Assembly (NCBI RefSeq): GCF_013297935.1
Contig: NZ_JAAFIX010000003.1
Location: 186,001 to 250,000, forward strand
DNA: 64,000 bases
Direction: 5' to 3'
From: Rhodoferax sp.
Lineage (GTDB): Bacteria; Pseudomonadota; Gammaproteobacteria; Burkholderiales; Burkholderiaceae_C
Within the stretch, counting starts at the first letter, position 1. The number at the start of each line of letters is the position of its first letter. The notes under the pieces are model-generated. The model was given only the letters and a program-made list of their open reading frames with translations. It had not been told where the DNA came from and made no database searches. This document shows, in pieces, positions 51,159-61,522 of the stretch. A program made the translations under genes and the position numbers.

Positions 51159-52006
51159 GCAACAGCACCAAAACCATTGGCGATATTTTGGTGGCCACCG
51201 GCCGCCTGAGCGCAGAAGACGCCGCCCGCATTGTGGAGCGCCAGCGCCAAGACCAAGTGCAGTTTGGCGACGCCGCCTTGGCCCTGAAGGTGCTCAGCAA
51301 AGACGACATCGACTTTGCCCTGAGCAAACAGTTTGACTACTCGTACCTCAGCGACCAGGACCAAAGCGTCAGCGCCGAGCTGGTAGCAGCCTACAAGCCC
51401 TTTAGCCGCGTGGGCGAAAACCTGCGCGCTGTGCGCAGCCAGCTCATGCTGCGCTGGTTTAACACCGACCCCGCCCGCAAGGTTATGGCGATTGTGAGCC
51501 CCGGCAACGGAGAAGGCCGCAGCTTTGTGGCCGCCAACTTGGCCATTGTGTTTGCACAGCAAGGCGAGCGCACCCTGCTCATAGACGCCGACATGCGCGC
51601 CCAACCCGAGCGGGGCCAACACGCCCTGTTCAAGCTGGGCAAGAGTGCAGGCCTGTCTGCCATCTTGGCCAACCGCGCCGGGCTGGAAGTTGCTCAACTC
51701 ATCCCAGGCCTGCCCGGCCTGGCCGTGCTGCCCGCAGGCGCCATGCCCCCCAACCCGCAAGAGCTGCTGGGCCGGCCCGCCTTTGGCGACCTGCTGCGCG
51801 TGGCCAGCCAGCAGTTTGATGTGATCATCATCGACACCCCCGCAGGCAGCGAGTTTGCCGATGCCGAAATCACCGCCGCCCGCGCAGGCGCGGCCCTGCT
51901 GGTAGCCCGCCAAAACGTGAGCCTGGTACCCCGCGCCACCCAGCTGGCCCGCCGACTGCAAGACAGTGGCGTAGCACTGGTCGGCTCCGTGCTGAACGAC
52001 GCATGA
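51155..52006 (+). CDS. epsG: Chain-length determinant tyrosine-kinase-like protein EpsG
   Basis: IVSPGNGEGRSFVAANLAIVFAQQGERTLLIDADMR; VIIIDTPAGSEFADA. Confidence 0.9.
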   Translation: MSNSTKTIGDILVATGRLSAEDAARIVERQRQDQVQFGDAALALKVLSKDDIDFALSKQFDYSYLSDQDQSVSAELVAAYKPFSRVGENLRAVRSQLMLRWFNTDPARKVMAIVSPGNGEGRSFVAANLAIVFAQQGERTLLIDADMRAQPERGQHALFKLGKSAGLSAILANRAGLEVAQLIPGLPGLAVLPAGAMPPNPQELLGRPAFGDLLRVASQQFDVIIIDTPAGSEFADAEITAARAGAALLVARQNVSLVPRATQLARRLQDSGVALVGSVLNDA

Positions 52007-52911
52007 GCACGCCCATGCCCCGCGTCTACCTCGGCAAACCAAGCTGGCTACAGGCAGCCCTGCCGTGGCTGCCTGTCATGCTCGGCTTGGCCGTGTTGTA
52101 CCTGCCCAGCCTCTACGACTTGTTTACAGGCATCTGGGCTAAAGACGAGCAAATGCACGGCCCCATCGTGCTGGGCATTTCGTGCTGGCTGATTTACCGC
52201 AACTGGCCCGCCATGCTGGAGGCCAGCCACGGCGAGCAGCCCAGCCCCTGGGGTTGGCCCGTGTTTGTGTTCGGGCTGCTGCTCTACGCGCTGGGCCGCT
52301 CGCAAGACATTTTGATTTTTGAAATCGGCTCGGTCATTTGGCTGCTGATTGCGCTGGCCCTGCTCAACTTCGGGCCCAAAGCGCTCAAGGCCCAATGGTT
52401 TGCGCTGTTTTTTATGCTGTTTATGGTGCCCCTACCCGGCGCTGTGGTCGACACCGTCACCATGCCCATGAAGATGGCTGTGTCTTATGTGGCCGAACAT
52501 GTGCTGTTTTGGGTGGGCTACCCCATTGGCCGCAGTGGCGTTATTTTGCAAATCGGGCAATACATGCTGCTGGTGGCAGACGCTTGCGCGGGACTACACA
52601 CCTTGCTGACTTTGGAGGCGCTGGGCCTGTTGTACCTGAACCTGGTGCGCCGCGATTCACTGTTTCGTAACGTGGGCTTGGCAATATTGATCGTGCCTAT
52701 TTCATTCACCGCCAACGTAATCCGTGTCATGGCGCTGAGCCTTATCACCTACCACTTTGGCGACGAAGCGGGCCAAGGCTTTTTGCACGGCTTTGCAGGC
52801 ATGGTGCTGTTTTTAAGTGCGCTCATGTTGATTATTGGTTTTGACAGCCTGCTGGTTACCTTTGAGCAGCTCAAAAGCAAGCGACTCGCTACTGCAAAGG
52901 GCATGGCATGA
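52003..52911 (+). CDS. xrtB: Exosortase B
   Basis: Polytopic; catalytic-type motifs ADACAGLHTLL, FTANVIRVMAL, GFLHGFAGMVLF. Confidence 0.93.
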   Translation: MSTPMPRVYLGKPSWLQAALPWLPVMLGLAVLYLPSLYDLFTGIWAKDEQMHGPIVLGISCWLIYRNWPAMLEASHGEQPSPWGWPVFVFGLLLYALGRSQDILIFEIGSVIWLLIALALLNFGPKALKAQWFALFFMLFMVPLPGAVVDTVTMPMKMAVSYVAEHVLFWVGYPIGRSGVILQIGQYMLLVADACAGLHTLLTLEALGLLYLNLVRRDSLFRNVGLAILIVPISFTANVIRVMALSLITYHFGDEAGQGFLHGFAGMVLFLSALMLIIGFDSLLVTFEQLKSKRLATAKGMA

Positions 52912-53585
52912 AACTCCAACTCAAGAGCGTACTCATGTTGGCACTGATGGTATGCGCCGCTTGGATTGCGCACGCCAGCAAGCCCACCGAGCTCATGGCA
53001 AAAAACCGTGGCAACCCCAAGCTTGAAGCTATCGTGCCTGCCACCTTCGGACCATGGCGGCAACTGCAGCAGTCTGCGGGGCAAGTGATCAACCCACAGC
53101 AAACAGAACTGCTAGAGAGTCTTTACTCTCAAATTTTGACCCGCACCTATGTCAATGCGGATGGCGGAGTCGTCATGTTGTCGATTGCCTATGGTGAAAA
53201 CCAAAGCGACGGCCTAGCGCTGCACTACCCCGATGTGTGCTACCCCGCCCAGGGCTTCAAGCTCAGTGGCGGCGCCAACAGCGTCATCAACACCAAATAT
53301 GGCGATATACCCGTGCGGCGCCTGCAAACCGAGCTGGGCCAGCGCAAAGAGCCGCTCACTTATTGGTCCACCATCGGCAATAGAGCGGTGCAGGGTGGAA
53401 CGGCCCGAAAGCTGGAGCAATTGCGCTATGGCTTCCATGGTCAAATCCCCGACGGTTTAATTTTCAGAGTCTCCAGCATCACGGGCAACACGCCTCTGGC
53501 CTATGAATTGCAAGCGCAATTTATCAGCGACCTGCTGGACGCCATTCAACCCCCACAACGTCAATTTTTATCTGGCCTTTTGTAA
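52908..53585 (+). CDS. epsI: EpsI family exosortase-associated protein
   Basis: VPATFGPWRQL...YGENQSDGLALHYPDVCYPAQGF; directly after xrtB. Confidence 0.9.
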   Translation: MKLQLKSVLMLALMVCAAWIAHASKPTELMAKNRGNPKLEAIVPATFGPWRQLQQSAGQVINPQQTELLESLYSQILTRTYVNADGGVVMLSIAYGENQSDGLALHYPDVCYPAQGFKLSGGANSVINTKYGDIPVRRLQTELGQRKEPLTYWSTIGNRAVQGGTARKLEQLRYGFHGQIPDGLIFRVSSITGNTPLAYELQAQFISDLLDAIQPPQRQFLSGLL

Positions 53586-53594
53586 GCAAACACT

Positions 53595-54710
53595 ATGAAA
53601 AAAGTAGCACTCATCACCGGCGTAACCGGCCAAGACGGTTCTTATTTGGCAGAGCTTTTGCTCAAAAAAGGCTACGAAGTGCATGGCATCAAACGCCGGG
53701 CATCGAGCTTCAACACCGACCGCATTGACCACCTGTACCAAGACCCCCATGTCTCGGCACGCAACTTCACCCTGCACTACGGCGACCTGACCGACAGCAG
53801 TAACCTGATTCGCATCATTCAACAGGTGCAGCCCGACGAGATTTACAACCTGGGCGCCATGAGCCACGTGGCCGTGAGCTTTGAGAGCCCCGAGTACACC
53901 GCCGACGCCGATGGCATGGGCACCCTGCGTATTTTGGAAGCCATTCGCATTTTGGGCTTAGAGAAGAAGACCCGGTTTTACCAAGCGTCTACCTCTGAGC
54001 TGTATGGCCTGGTGCAAGAAATCCCCCAAAAGGAAACCACTCCCTTTTACCCCCGCAGCCCCTACGCCGTGGCCAAGATGTACGCCTACTGGATCACGGT
54101 GAACTACCGCGAGGCCTATGGCATGTATGCCTGCAACGGCATCTTGTTTAACCACGAGAGCCCCCTGCGCGGCGAGACCTTTGTCACCCGCAAAATCACC
54201 CGCGCCATCAGCCGCATTGCGCTGGGCCTGCAAGACTGCCTGCACCTGGGCAACATGAGCGCCCTGCGCGACTGGGGCCATGCGCGTGACTATGTAGAAA
54301 TGCAATGGCTCATGCTGCAGCAAGACAAGGCCGAAGACTTTGTTATTGCCACCGGCGTGCAATACAGCGTGCGCCAGTTTGTGGAGTTTGCCGCTGCCGA
54401 GTTGGGTATTCAGCTGGCTTGGACTGGCGAAGCTGAAAACGAAATCGGCACCGTAGTGGCCGTGACCGGCACTGACGCCAAGTGCAAGGTGGGCGATGTG
54501 ATTGTGAAGGTAGACCCCCGCTACTACCGCCCCACCGAAGTGGAAACCCTGCTGGGCGACCCCACCAAGGCCAAAGAAAAGCTGGGCTGGGTGCCCACCA
54601 CCAGCCTGCAAGAGCTGGTGTCCGAAATGGTGCAAGCCGACTTTACGGCCGCCAAGCGCGATGCGCTGGTCAAGCTGGCCGGTTTCCAGACCTACGACCA
54701 CCACGAGTAA
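53595..54710 (+). CDS. gmd: GDP-mannose 4,6-dehydratase
   Basis: [47 protein letters not shown]. Confidence 0.97.
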   Translation: MKKVALITGVTGQDGSYLAELLLKKGYEVHGIKRRASSFNTDRIDHLYQDPHVSARNFTLHYGDLTDSSNLIRIIQQVQPDEIYNLGAMSHVAVSFESPEYTADADGMGTLRILEAIRILGLEKKTRFYQASTSELYGLVQEIPQKETTPFYPRSPYAVAKMYAYWITVNYREAYGMYACNGILFNHESPLRGETFVTRKITRAISRIALGLQDCLHLGNMSALRDWGHARDYVEMQWLMLQQDKAEDFVIATGVQYSVRQFVEFAAAELGIQLAWTGEAENEIGTVVAVTGTDAKCKVGDVIVKVDPRYYRPTEVETLLGDPTKAKEKLGWVPTTSLQELVSEMVQADFTAAKRDALVKLAGFQTYDHHE

Positions 54711-54721
54711 GCCACGCCGCC

Positions 54722-55705
54722 ATGGACAAAAACGCAAAAATCTATGTGGCAGGACACCGTGGCTTGGTGGGCTCGGCCATTGTGCGCAACCTGCAAGCTG
54801 CGGGTTACACCAACTTGCTGCTGCGCACCCACGCCGAGCTGGACCTGACTAACCAGGTCGCCACCGCCGCTTTCTTTGAAGCCGAGAAACCCGACTACGT
54901 CTTTTTGGCAGCCGCCAAGGTGGGCGGCATTGTGGCCAACAACACCTACCCGGCAGAGTTCATTCGCGATAACTTGCTCATTCAGAGCAACATCATCCAC
55001 GCGGCATATGTGAACCAGGTCAAGCGGCTGCTGTTTTTAGGCTCCAGCTGCATTTACCCCAAGCTGGCGCCCCAGCCCATGCGCGAAGAGCACTTGTTGA
55101 CCGGCCCCTTGGAGCCCACCAACCGCCCCTACGCCTTGGCCAAAATCGCCGGTGTAGAAATGTGCTGGAGCTACAACCGCCAGTACGGCACCCAATACTT
55201 GGCCGCCATGCCTACCAACCTGTATGGCCCGGGCGACAACTACCACCCCGAAAACAGCCACGTGATCCCGGCACTGATCCGTAAGTTTCATGAAGCCAAG
55301 GTCAGTGGTGCGCCCACTGTCACGGTGTGGGGTAGCGGCTCACCCAAACGGGAGTTCATGTACAGCGAGGACATGGCTGCCGCATGTCTACACATCATGA
55401 ATTTTTCCGATGCCGTTTACACAAAACTGCTCGGAAGCGATGAGAGCGTAACCGGCAAATTCGAACCACCGCTGGTCAATATTGGTGTGGGTGAAGACGT
55501 CACCATCAAAGAGTTGGCAGAGACAGTGCAAGCTGTGGTGGGGTATCAAGGCAAGATTGTGTTTGACGCTACAAAACCTGACGGGACTCCGCGCAAATTA
55601 ATGGATGTGACTACATTGCGACGTCATGGATTTGAAGCCACGACAACTCTCTTTGATGGCCTGGAAGCTGCGTACACAGCGTTCAAAAGCGCAATTGATT
55701 ACTAA
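54722..55705 (+). CDS. fcl: GDP-L-fucose synthase
   Basis: [20 protein letters not shown]...[30 protein letters not shown]. Confidence 0.96.
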   Translation: MDKNAKIYVAGHRGLVGSAIVRNLQAAGYTNLLLRTHAELDLTNQVATAAFFEAEKPDYVFLAAAKVGGIVANNTYPAEFIRDNLLIQSNIIHAAYVNQVKRLLFLGSSCIYPKLAPQPMREEHLLTGPLEPTNRPYALAKIAGVEMCWSYNRQYGTQYLAAMPTNLYGPGDNYHPENSHVIPALIRKFHEAKVSGAPTVTVWGSGSPKREFMYSEDMAAACLHIMNFSDAVYTKLLGSDESVTGKFEPPLVNIGVGEDVTIKELAETVQAVVGYQGKIVFDATKPDGTPRKLMDVTTLRRHGFEATTTLFDGLEAAYTAFKSAIDY

Positions 55706-55739
55706 TGCTCAAGATGGCAATTGTTGCGAGCAAACTGCA

Positions 55740-57239
55740 GTGAAAGACATTGGCTCTCGTAGTGTAGTGGCGGTGTTCTGGGGCGGTGGGGGTGCAATCG
55801 CACGCATCGTATTGCAGTTTGGCACGCAAGTTGTTCTGGCACGCCTACTCGGGCCTGAGCAATATGGCCTCTTCGCTATCGGTGCGATTGTGGTTAGTTT
55901 CAGCAATTTCTTTGCTGATATTGGTATTGCTTATGGGTTAATTCAGAAGAGTGAATTAGCGGACGAAGATTTGCGATTCGTCTCTACATGGCAATTTTTG
56001 ATTGGCGGCACTGTCTCGCTGGTAATTGCCCTGGCGAGCACACATATAGCCACTTTCTTTGGCGACCCGCGTTCCGGCCCAATAGTTCAAGGACTTGCAA
56101 TCATTTGCCTTGTCAATGCAATGGCTGCACCGTCACTGAATATGCTGAAGCGAAAGCTAGACTTCAAAGCCATACAGGTTGCACAACTCACCGCATACGT
56201 AGTGGGATATATGGCAATCGGCATCCCCCTTGCTTTGGTTGGTTGGCAGGTGTGGGCACTTGTAATTGCATGGCTAGCTCAGAGCACTGTACTTCTTGTA
56301 CTTTTATATGCTTTTGTAAAGCATCCGATTCGGCCATTAATCTGGTTTGCAGATGCGGGCCAGCTTGCAAAATATGGCGCGACAGTTTTGACAACCAACC
56401 TTGTGAACTGGCTTATCAACAACGTTGACAAAGTTGTCGTCGGGCGAGTTTTTAACAGTAAAGACATTGGCCTCTACGCAACGTCGTACAACATGCTTTA
56501 CAACCCGACTTCATCGCTGCTTGGCGTCCTGCAACCAGTTTTTTTCTCTGCATCAGCGAGGCTAAGCGATGAGCAAGCCCGTATCGCCGCAGGTTACCGC
56601 TCGTTGGTAGGCGCAATTACTTTGTTTATCTTGCCTGCCTTTGTTGGGCTGGCTGTCGTATCTGAAACTTTTGCGCTGGCTCTTTATGGCAACGCTTGGC
56701 AGGACTTGGGACATACGCTTCGACCGTTGGCATTAGCCATGCCGCTTTTTCTGCTTTGGGGCATGACAACGCCGTTGCTATGGGCGGGTGGTGGTGCATC
56801 TAGCGAATTCAAATCACAGTTACCACTAGCAATCGTTTGGCTGGGGGTAGCGTGGCTGACGGCCAAAGTCTCGGTGTTGGCTGTTGCTTGGTCAGTATTC
56901 GGACTCTTCGCCTGTAGGTTTTTCGTCATCTTGCGCAGCGCCATTCGATTGCTAGATATATCCGGACGTTCCCTTTGGCTGACCGCGCGCGGGGGGGTGC
57001 TACTCTCGATACTGGCTGGTGCGGTGCTGTGGGTAGCGGATCAGGTTCAGCGCTTTTTGCTCTGGCCATCAATGGCGCAACTGGCATTCAATGTTGTAGT
57101 CGGAGTGATTACGGTTATTGGCACTTTATGGCTTATACCGGCCCTAATTAGTCCAGACCTTCAACCGCTAATCGAAAAAATTGCGGCCAAACTTCCACAT
57201 CCCATTGCATCACGCTTGCAACGGCTACATAAAAGGTAA
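55740..57239 (+). CDS. Polysaccharide flippase/exporter (Wzx/MATE-like)
   Basis: About 12-14 TM; VVLARLLGPEQYGLFAIGAIVVSFSNFFADIGIAYGLIQ; GTG start at 55740. Confidence 0.88.
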   Translation: MKDIGSRSVVAVFWGGGGAIARIVLQFGTQVVLARLLGPEQYGLFAIGAIVVSFSNFFADIGIAYGLIQKSELADEDLRFVSTWQFLIGGTVSLVIALASTHIATFFGDPRSGPIVQGLAIICLVNAMAAPSLNMLKRKLDFKAIQVAQLTAYVVGYMAIGIPLALVGWQVWALVIAWLAQSTVLLVLLYAFVKHPIRPLIWFADAGQLAKYGATVLTTNLVNWLINNVDKVVVGRVFNSKDIGLYATSYNMLYNPTSSLLGVLQPVFFSASARLSDEQARIAAGYRSLVGAITLFILPAFVGLAVVSETFALALYGNAWQDLGHTLRPLALAMPLFLLWGMTTPLLWAGGGASSEFKSQLPLAIVWLGVAWLTAKVSVLAVAWSVFGLFACRFFVILRSAIRLLDISGRSLWLTARGGVLLSILAGAVLWVADQVQRFLLWPSMAQLAFNVVVGVITVIGTLWLIPALISPDLQPLIEKIAAKLPHPIASRLQRLHKR

Positions 57240-57245
57240 TTCGCT

Positions 57246-58667
57246 GTGTCGGGAATGGAAGCTTTTGTAGGTACAGCCTACTTTTCTGTCGTAATTTTTT
57301 TAGCGCTCATCTTGGTGATTTTCTTCGGAGCCCTACTGCAACTGGAAAGAAAGCGCGGGCATTGGATGCAAATGGCGCTCTTCCCAATAATTGCAATGGG
57401 TATTACTGCCGCCACACTACTCTCTGGAAGGAGTCTGCGAAACGCAGCCTTTGACCTCAGCCTTGGAGTCGACGCCGGTGAATCGGTAGCAGCAAGTGCA
57501 ACCATCCTGCGCCTGTTGACTTTTGCCTTATTGAGCTTATGCGCAGCCCGCATTGCTGGCCAGTGGCTTAAAAAAAATCATGGCGCCCCAGAAGGTGGAA
57601 TGAGTCTATTTGTAGCGTTGTTAACCTTGTTCCTTTCTCACAATGTACTGAGCAGTATGTTCGGCACACAACCGGTCTTTATTCATAACCTGTTTTATAC
57701 GATATTCGCATTTGCTGCCCTCTATGCCGCGCGCAGGGACCCTTTGGAGCCCGTGATCACGACCGTCAAGGTTACGCTCTACGCTTTGATGCTGTTAAGC
57801 CTGGTTTTGTGCGTTACGAATCCGGATATGGCACTCCAGCCGGGCTACAAAGGCTGGATCCCAGTTGTCACCGTGCGTTTATGGGGGGTTGGCTCCAATG
57901 CAAACAGTATTGGACCGCTTGCACTGCTTGCCTTGCTAATGGAATACATGCAACCCACAAAAATGAGAAGCTGGCGATGGATTTGTATTTCCATGACGCT
58001 CGTCGTATTTCTGCTTGCCCAGTCAAAAACAGTATGGTTTGTAAGCATTCTGCTAATCCCTGTGCTTGCGTGGTACCGCGCGCCTCGTCTTGCCCGTGGT
58101 ATTGATATGCGGTTAGCGCTGGCCATTGTTGTAACCTTAAGTGCAGCTTGTCTGCTCGTTCTAGTTGTTGATCCAATCAGTATTTGGGACAAGCTTTCTA
58201 CTACTCGGGCAGGATCCGAAGCGATGACGCTTACTGGTCGCAGTCAAATTTGGGCCGTTGCTATAGACGAATGGTCACGCAATCCACTGTTTGGCTACGG
58301 TCCGGCGATTTGGGGGCCGGCCTATCGAATGAATATTGGAATGCAATTCGCCTTTAGCGCTCACAACCAATTTCTTCAAAGCTTGAGTGCTGCTGGCGTT
58401 ATAGGTCTGTTTTCTTTAATGACTTATTTGGGGATCTTAGGACTAGCAGCCTATCGCGGCGCTCCAAAAACACGTGGGGTATCGATGGCGTTTTTCTTAA
58501 TCATATTGTTCAGATGTCTATCTGAAACCCCGTTAAACCTGAACACTTTATTTAACGGGGACACGTTAGCCCATCTGGTACTGTTTGCAATTGCATTGCG
58601 TTCCAATCGCAATAACGATGATCCAAAATATGAACCCATACGAAATTTTTCGCTCAACAAAAAGTAA
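57246..58667 (+). CDS. O-antigen ligase/polymerase-like membrane protein (Wzy-type)
   Basis: Polytopic; TGRSQIWAVAIDEWSRNPLFGYGPAIWG...FSAHNQFLQSLSAAGVIG. Confidence 0.87.
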   Translation: MSGMEAFVGTAYFSVVIFLALILVIFFGALLQLERKRGHWMQMALFPIIAMGITAATLLSGRSLRNAAFDLSLGVDAGESVAASATILRLLTFALLSLCAARIAGQWLKKNHGAPEGGMSLFVALLTLFLSHNVLSSMFGTQPVFIHNLFYTIFAFAALYAARRDPLEPVITTVKVTLYALMLLSLVLCVTNPDMALQPGYKGWIPVVTVRLWGVGSNANSIGPLALLALLMEYMQPTKMRSWRWICISMTLVVFLLAQSKTVWFVSILLIPVLAWYRAPRLARGIDMRLALAIVVTLSAACLLVLVVDPISIWDKLSTTRAGSEAMTLTGRSQIWAVAIDEWSRNPLFGYGPAIWGPAYRMNIGMQFAFSAHNQFLQSLSAAGVIGLFSLMTYLGILGLAAYRGAPKTRGVSMAFFLIILFRCLSETPLNLNTLFNGDTLAHLVLFAIALRSNRNNDDPKYEPIRNFSLNKK

Positions 58668-58676
58668 ATTTAGTTA

Positions 58677-59423
58677 ATGAAAATATCTGTCATAACCTGT
58701 ACCTGGAACAGTGAACCTTTTCTTAAAGAATCTATTGGATCAGTGTTGATGCAGGACTATCCGAATATTGAATATATTTTTGTTGATGGCGGCTCTACGG
58801 ATGGCACCCTCGAGCGCATAGCAAAAATCCCTCGCTCAGTCGTCGTCATTCCAAATGTTCGCGGAGGGATTTCTCACGCCATGAATGAGGGCTGGAGAGC
58901 GGCCTCGGGCGATATTATTGCGCACCTGCATTCAGACGACTACTACCTTGATCCAAAGGTCATTTCGCGAGTAGCTAGGGCCATGTCTAAGGGCGCTGGA
59001 TGGTCATTTGGTCGTATTGTTCGAGATATCAAGGGACAGAGGAAGCCAGAAAATTTTGTGGCACCCAAGTATTCAAAAAATAAGCTTTTACGCGGTAATT
59101 TTATTCCTCACCCTGCAACCTTTGTACGACGAGAGTGGATGGAATTAGCAGGAGGATTCGACGAGTCACTCAAATATGCAATGGACTATGACCTATGGCT
59201 TCGGCTGGCAGAGATGGGTGATCCGGCAGTCCTGGACGTACCACTCGCGGCCTTTCGGGAGCACTCAGGCAGCGTGTCCACAAACAATCGTTTGGCCGCT
59301 ATGGAGGAGGACTACGCTATCCGCAGACAACGGGCGGGCAAAAATCCACTTCTAAAGTTGGAAAACTATGCGCGCTATCTTGTGAGGCGGCGTCGAATAG
59401 TTGAGCAATTGGCTACGAGCTGA
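58677..59423 (+). CDS. Glycosyltransferase family 2
   Basis: KISVITCTWNSEPFLKESIGSVLMQDYPNIEYIFVDGGSTDGT. Confidence 0.92.
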   Translation: MKISVITCTWNSEPFLKESIGSVLMQDYPNIEYIFVDGGSTDGTLERIAKIPRSVVVIPNVRGGISHAMNEGWRAASGDIIAHLHSDDYYLDPKVISRVARAMSKGAGWSFGRIVRDIKGQRKPENFVAPKYSKNKLLRGNFIPHPATFVRREWMELAGGFDESLKYAMDYDLWLRLAEMGDPAVLDVPLAAFREHSGSVSTNNRLAAMEEDYAIRRQRAGKNPLLKLENYARYLVRRRRIVEQLATS

Positions 59424-59448
59424 GACTAAACCGACAAAAGGTCCAATA

Positions 59449-60306
59449 GTGAATATTTCTTTCATCCTCGCCACTGTTGGCCGGGCAGACGAAGTTGGAA
59501 GGTGCCTGCGATCCTTGTCTGCTCAAACTGATAGCAACTTCGAGGTCTTGCTTGTTGACCAGAACAACGACGATCGGCTGCTACCTCATATTCAGCAAGG
59601 ATTAGCTGATGGCTTAGTCATCAACCACATGCGGATGGCGAAACCAAGCCTCTCTGCCGCTCGGAACTTAGGTATCGCCTCGGCAAAAGGCCAAATCATT
59701 GGTTTAACAGATGACGACTGCTGGTACGAACCAAATGCCGTTGCTGGCATCAGGCAAGCGTTTCATGCAGACAAAGACATAGAGGGCATCGTGGCCTGTT
59801 GGGTTGAGCAGTCGCTTTTCAGGGGCCAAAAGCAAGCGCACGGTCTATTGCGTAACGAATCGTGGCGCCGCTTCCGAGGTGGTGATGCCAGCTCAATATC
59901 ACTCTTTTTCAAGAAATCACTATTTGACCAGCTGGGTGGTTTCGATGCCAGATTTGGCGTAGGTCAATGGTATGGCGCTGCTGAAGAAACAGACTTTGTC
60001 CTTAGGGCGCTTGCAGCTGGCGCTTTGCTTAAGCATTGTTCGGATGTACGAGTGCATCATCACTTTGGCAACCAACCAGCAACTCCGCTTGCTATTGCCT
60101 GCAAACACGCCAGAAACCGCGCGCGCGGTACGGGCGGTATTTATCGGAAGCACAACTTAGATTTACAAGTTGTGCTTCGTGGGTTGATAGCGCCTTTTCT
60201 TAACGCCCTAGTTAAATTCAACCTCAAAGACGCAGTTGTGGGTATTTATGTATCACTTGGGCGCCTGGAGGGGTTCATCCGCTGGAAGGACGAGGGTAAG
60301 CAATGA
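59449..60306 (+). CDS. Glycosyltransferase family 2
   Basis: ISFILATVGRADEVGRCLRSLSAQTDSNFEVLLVDQNND; GTG start. Confidence 0.88.
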   Translation: MNISFILATVGRADEVGRCLRSLSAQTDSNFEVLLVDQNNDDRLLPHIQQGLADGLVINHMRMAKPSLSAARNLGIASAKGQIIGLTDDDCWYEPNAVAGIRQAFHADKDIEGIVACWVEQSLFRGQKQAHGLLRNESWRRFRGGDASSISLFFKKSLFDQLGGFDARFGVGQWYGAAEETDFVLRALAAGALLKHCSDVRVHHHFGNQPATPLAIACKHARNRARGTGGIYRKHNLDLQVVLRGLIAPFLNALVKFNLKDAVVGIYVSLGRLEGFIRWKDEGKQ

Positions 60307-61451
60307 AATACTTCGTGGTATTCCTTTGCGCACTTTTTATCAGCACAGTCTCGGCTTCTCCTTTAAAGCCTGATGGCGATAAGGCCCAAAGACAAACTAC
60401 TGCTGCACTTCCAATTCCACTGCAATATTTTGGTCTCCACATACATCGTGCAGACGCAGGTACTGCATGGCCAAACGTGCCTTTTGGTAGTTGGCGACTC
60501 TGGGACGCCTATGTTGGTTGGGCGCAATTAGAACCAAAGCAAGGTGCATGGGACTTCGCCCGCCTTGATCGCTATGTAGCTATCGCAAAACTCACTAAGG
60601 TTGATATTCTCTTGCCGCTGGCCATGACCCCAAATTGGGCTTCTGCCCGGCCGGATGAGCCAAGCCCATATAAACCAGGAAATGCTGCCGAACCGCTACG
60701 TCTTGATGACTGGACTAACTACGTCGCAACTGTAGGGCTGCGCTACAAAGGGAAGATCACTCACTTTGAGGTGTGGAACGAACCCAGCGACAAATCGCAC
60801 TATTCGGGAAGCATAGAGGCGTTAGTGCGAATGGCTTGCGAAGCCAAGCGTGTATTGAAAGGCATTGATCCCAGCATTCAGATAGTGTCGCCTGCCTCAG
60901 CTGGCGGCGGTAAGCACATTGAGTACTTGGATCGTTTTCTTGCAGCTGGCGGTAAGGACTGCGTTGACGTCGTAGCGCATCACTTTTACGTGTTTAAAAC
61001 GTCGCCAGAAACACTTGTGCCTCTCATAAGGCAAGTACGTGAGGTGATGAAAAAGAACGGCGTCGCAGATAAGCCACTATGGAATACTGAGACAGGCTGG
61101 TGGATTGCCAATGGAGACGGAACACCAGACCACCCAATGGTTGCTAAAGGCGGTTGGAAGAAATTAGCGTTAGAAAAAGAGTCGGGAGACTATTTGGAGC
61201 GGGCATTTGTCTTGGCGAGAGCGGAAGGAGTTGAACGTTTCTACTGGTACGCCTGGGATAACCGTTACGGACTCGGCATGATTGAACCAACGAGCGGTGC
61301 GCCGAAGCCGATGGTGGAGAGTTGGAGAAAATTGGTCGAAACTTTGCGTGGTGCAACGCAACTCCAATGTTTCAACAAGGATAGAAACTGGCGGTGCACT
61401 TTTGTTCGATCAGATGGAACACCCGATCTATTGGATTGGGTCGCGAATTAA
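60303..61451 (+). CDS. Secreted clan GH-A (GH39/GH5-like) glycoside hydrolase-like protein
   Basis: Signal peptide; WAQLEPKQGAWDFARLDRYV; HFEVWNEPSDKSHYSGS; FYWYAWDNRYGLGM. Confidence 0.8.
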   Translation: MKYFVVFLCALFISTVSASPLKPDGDKAQRQTTAALPIPLQYFGLHIHRADAGTAWPNVPFGSWRLWDAYVGWAQLEPKQGAWDFARLDRYVAIAKLTKVDILLPLAMTPNWASARPDEPSPYKPGNAAEPLRLDDWTNYVATVGLRYKGKITHFEVWNEPSDKSHYSGSIEALVRMACEAKRVLKGIDPSIQIVSPASAGGGKHIEYLDRFLAAGGKDCVDVVAHHFYVFKTSPETLVPLIRQVREVMKKNGVADKPLWNTETGWWIANGDGTPDHPMVAKGGWKKLALEKESGDYLERAFVLARAEGVERFYWYAWDNRYGLGMIEPTSGAPKPMVESWRKLVETLRGATQLQCFNKDRNWRCTFVRSDGTPDLLDWVAN

Positions 61452-61522
61452 ATAACTTCAGTTGGCATGTGAGAGCAGATGCTACCGACCGCGAGCCTAC
61501 AACTTATAGAAACTAGATTTTC

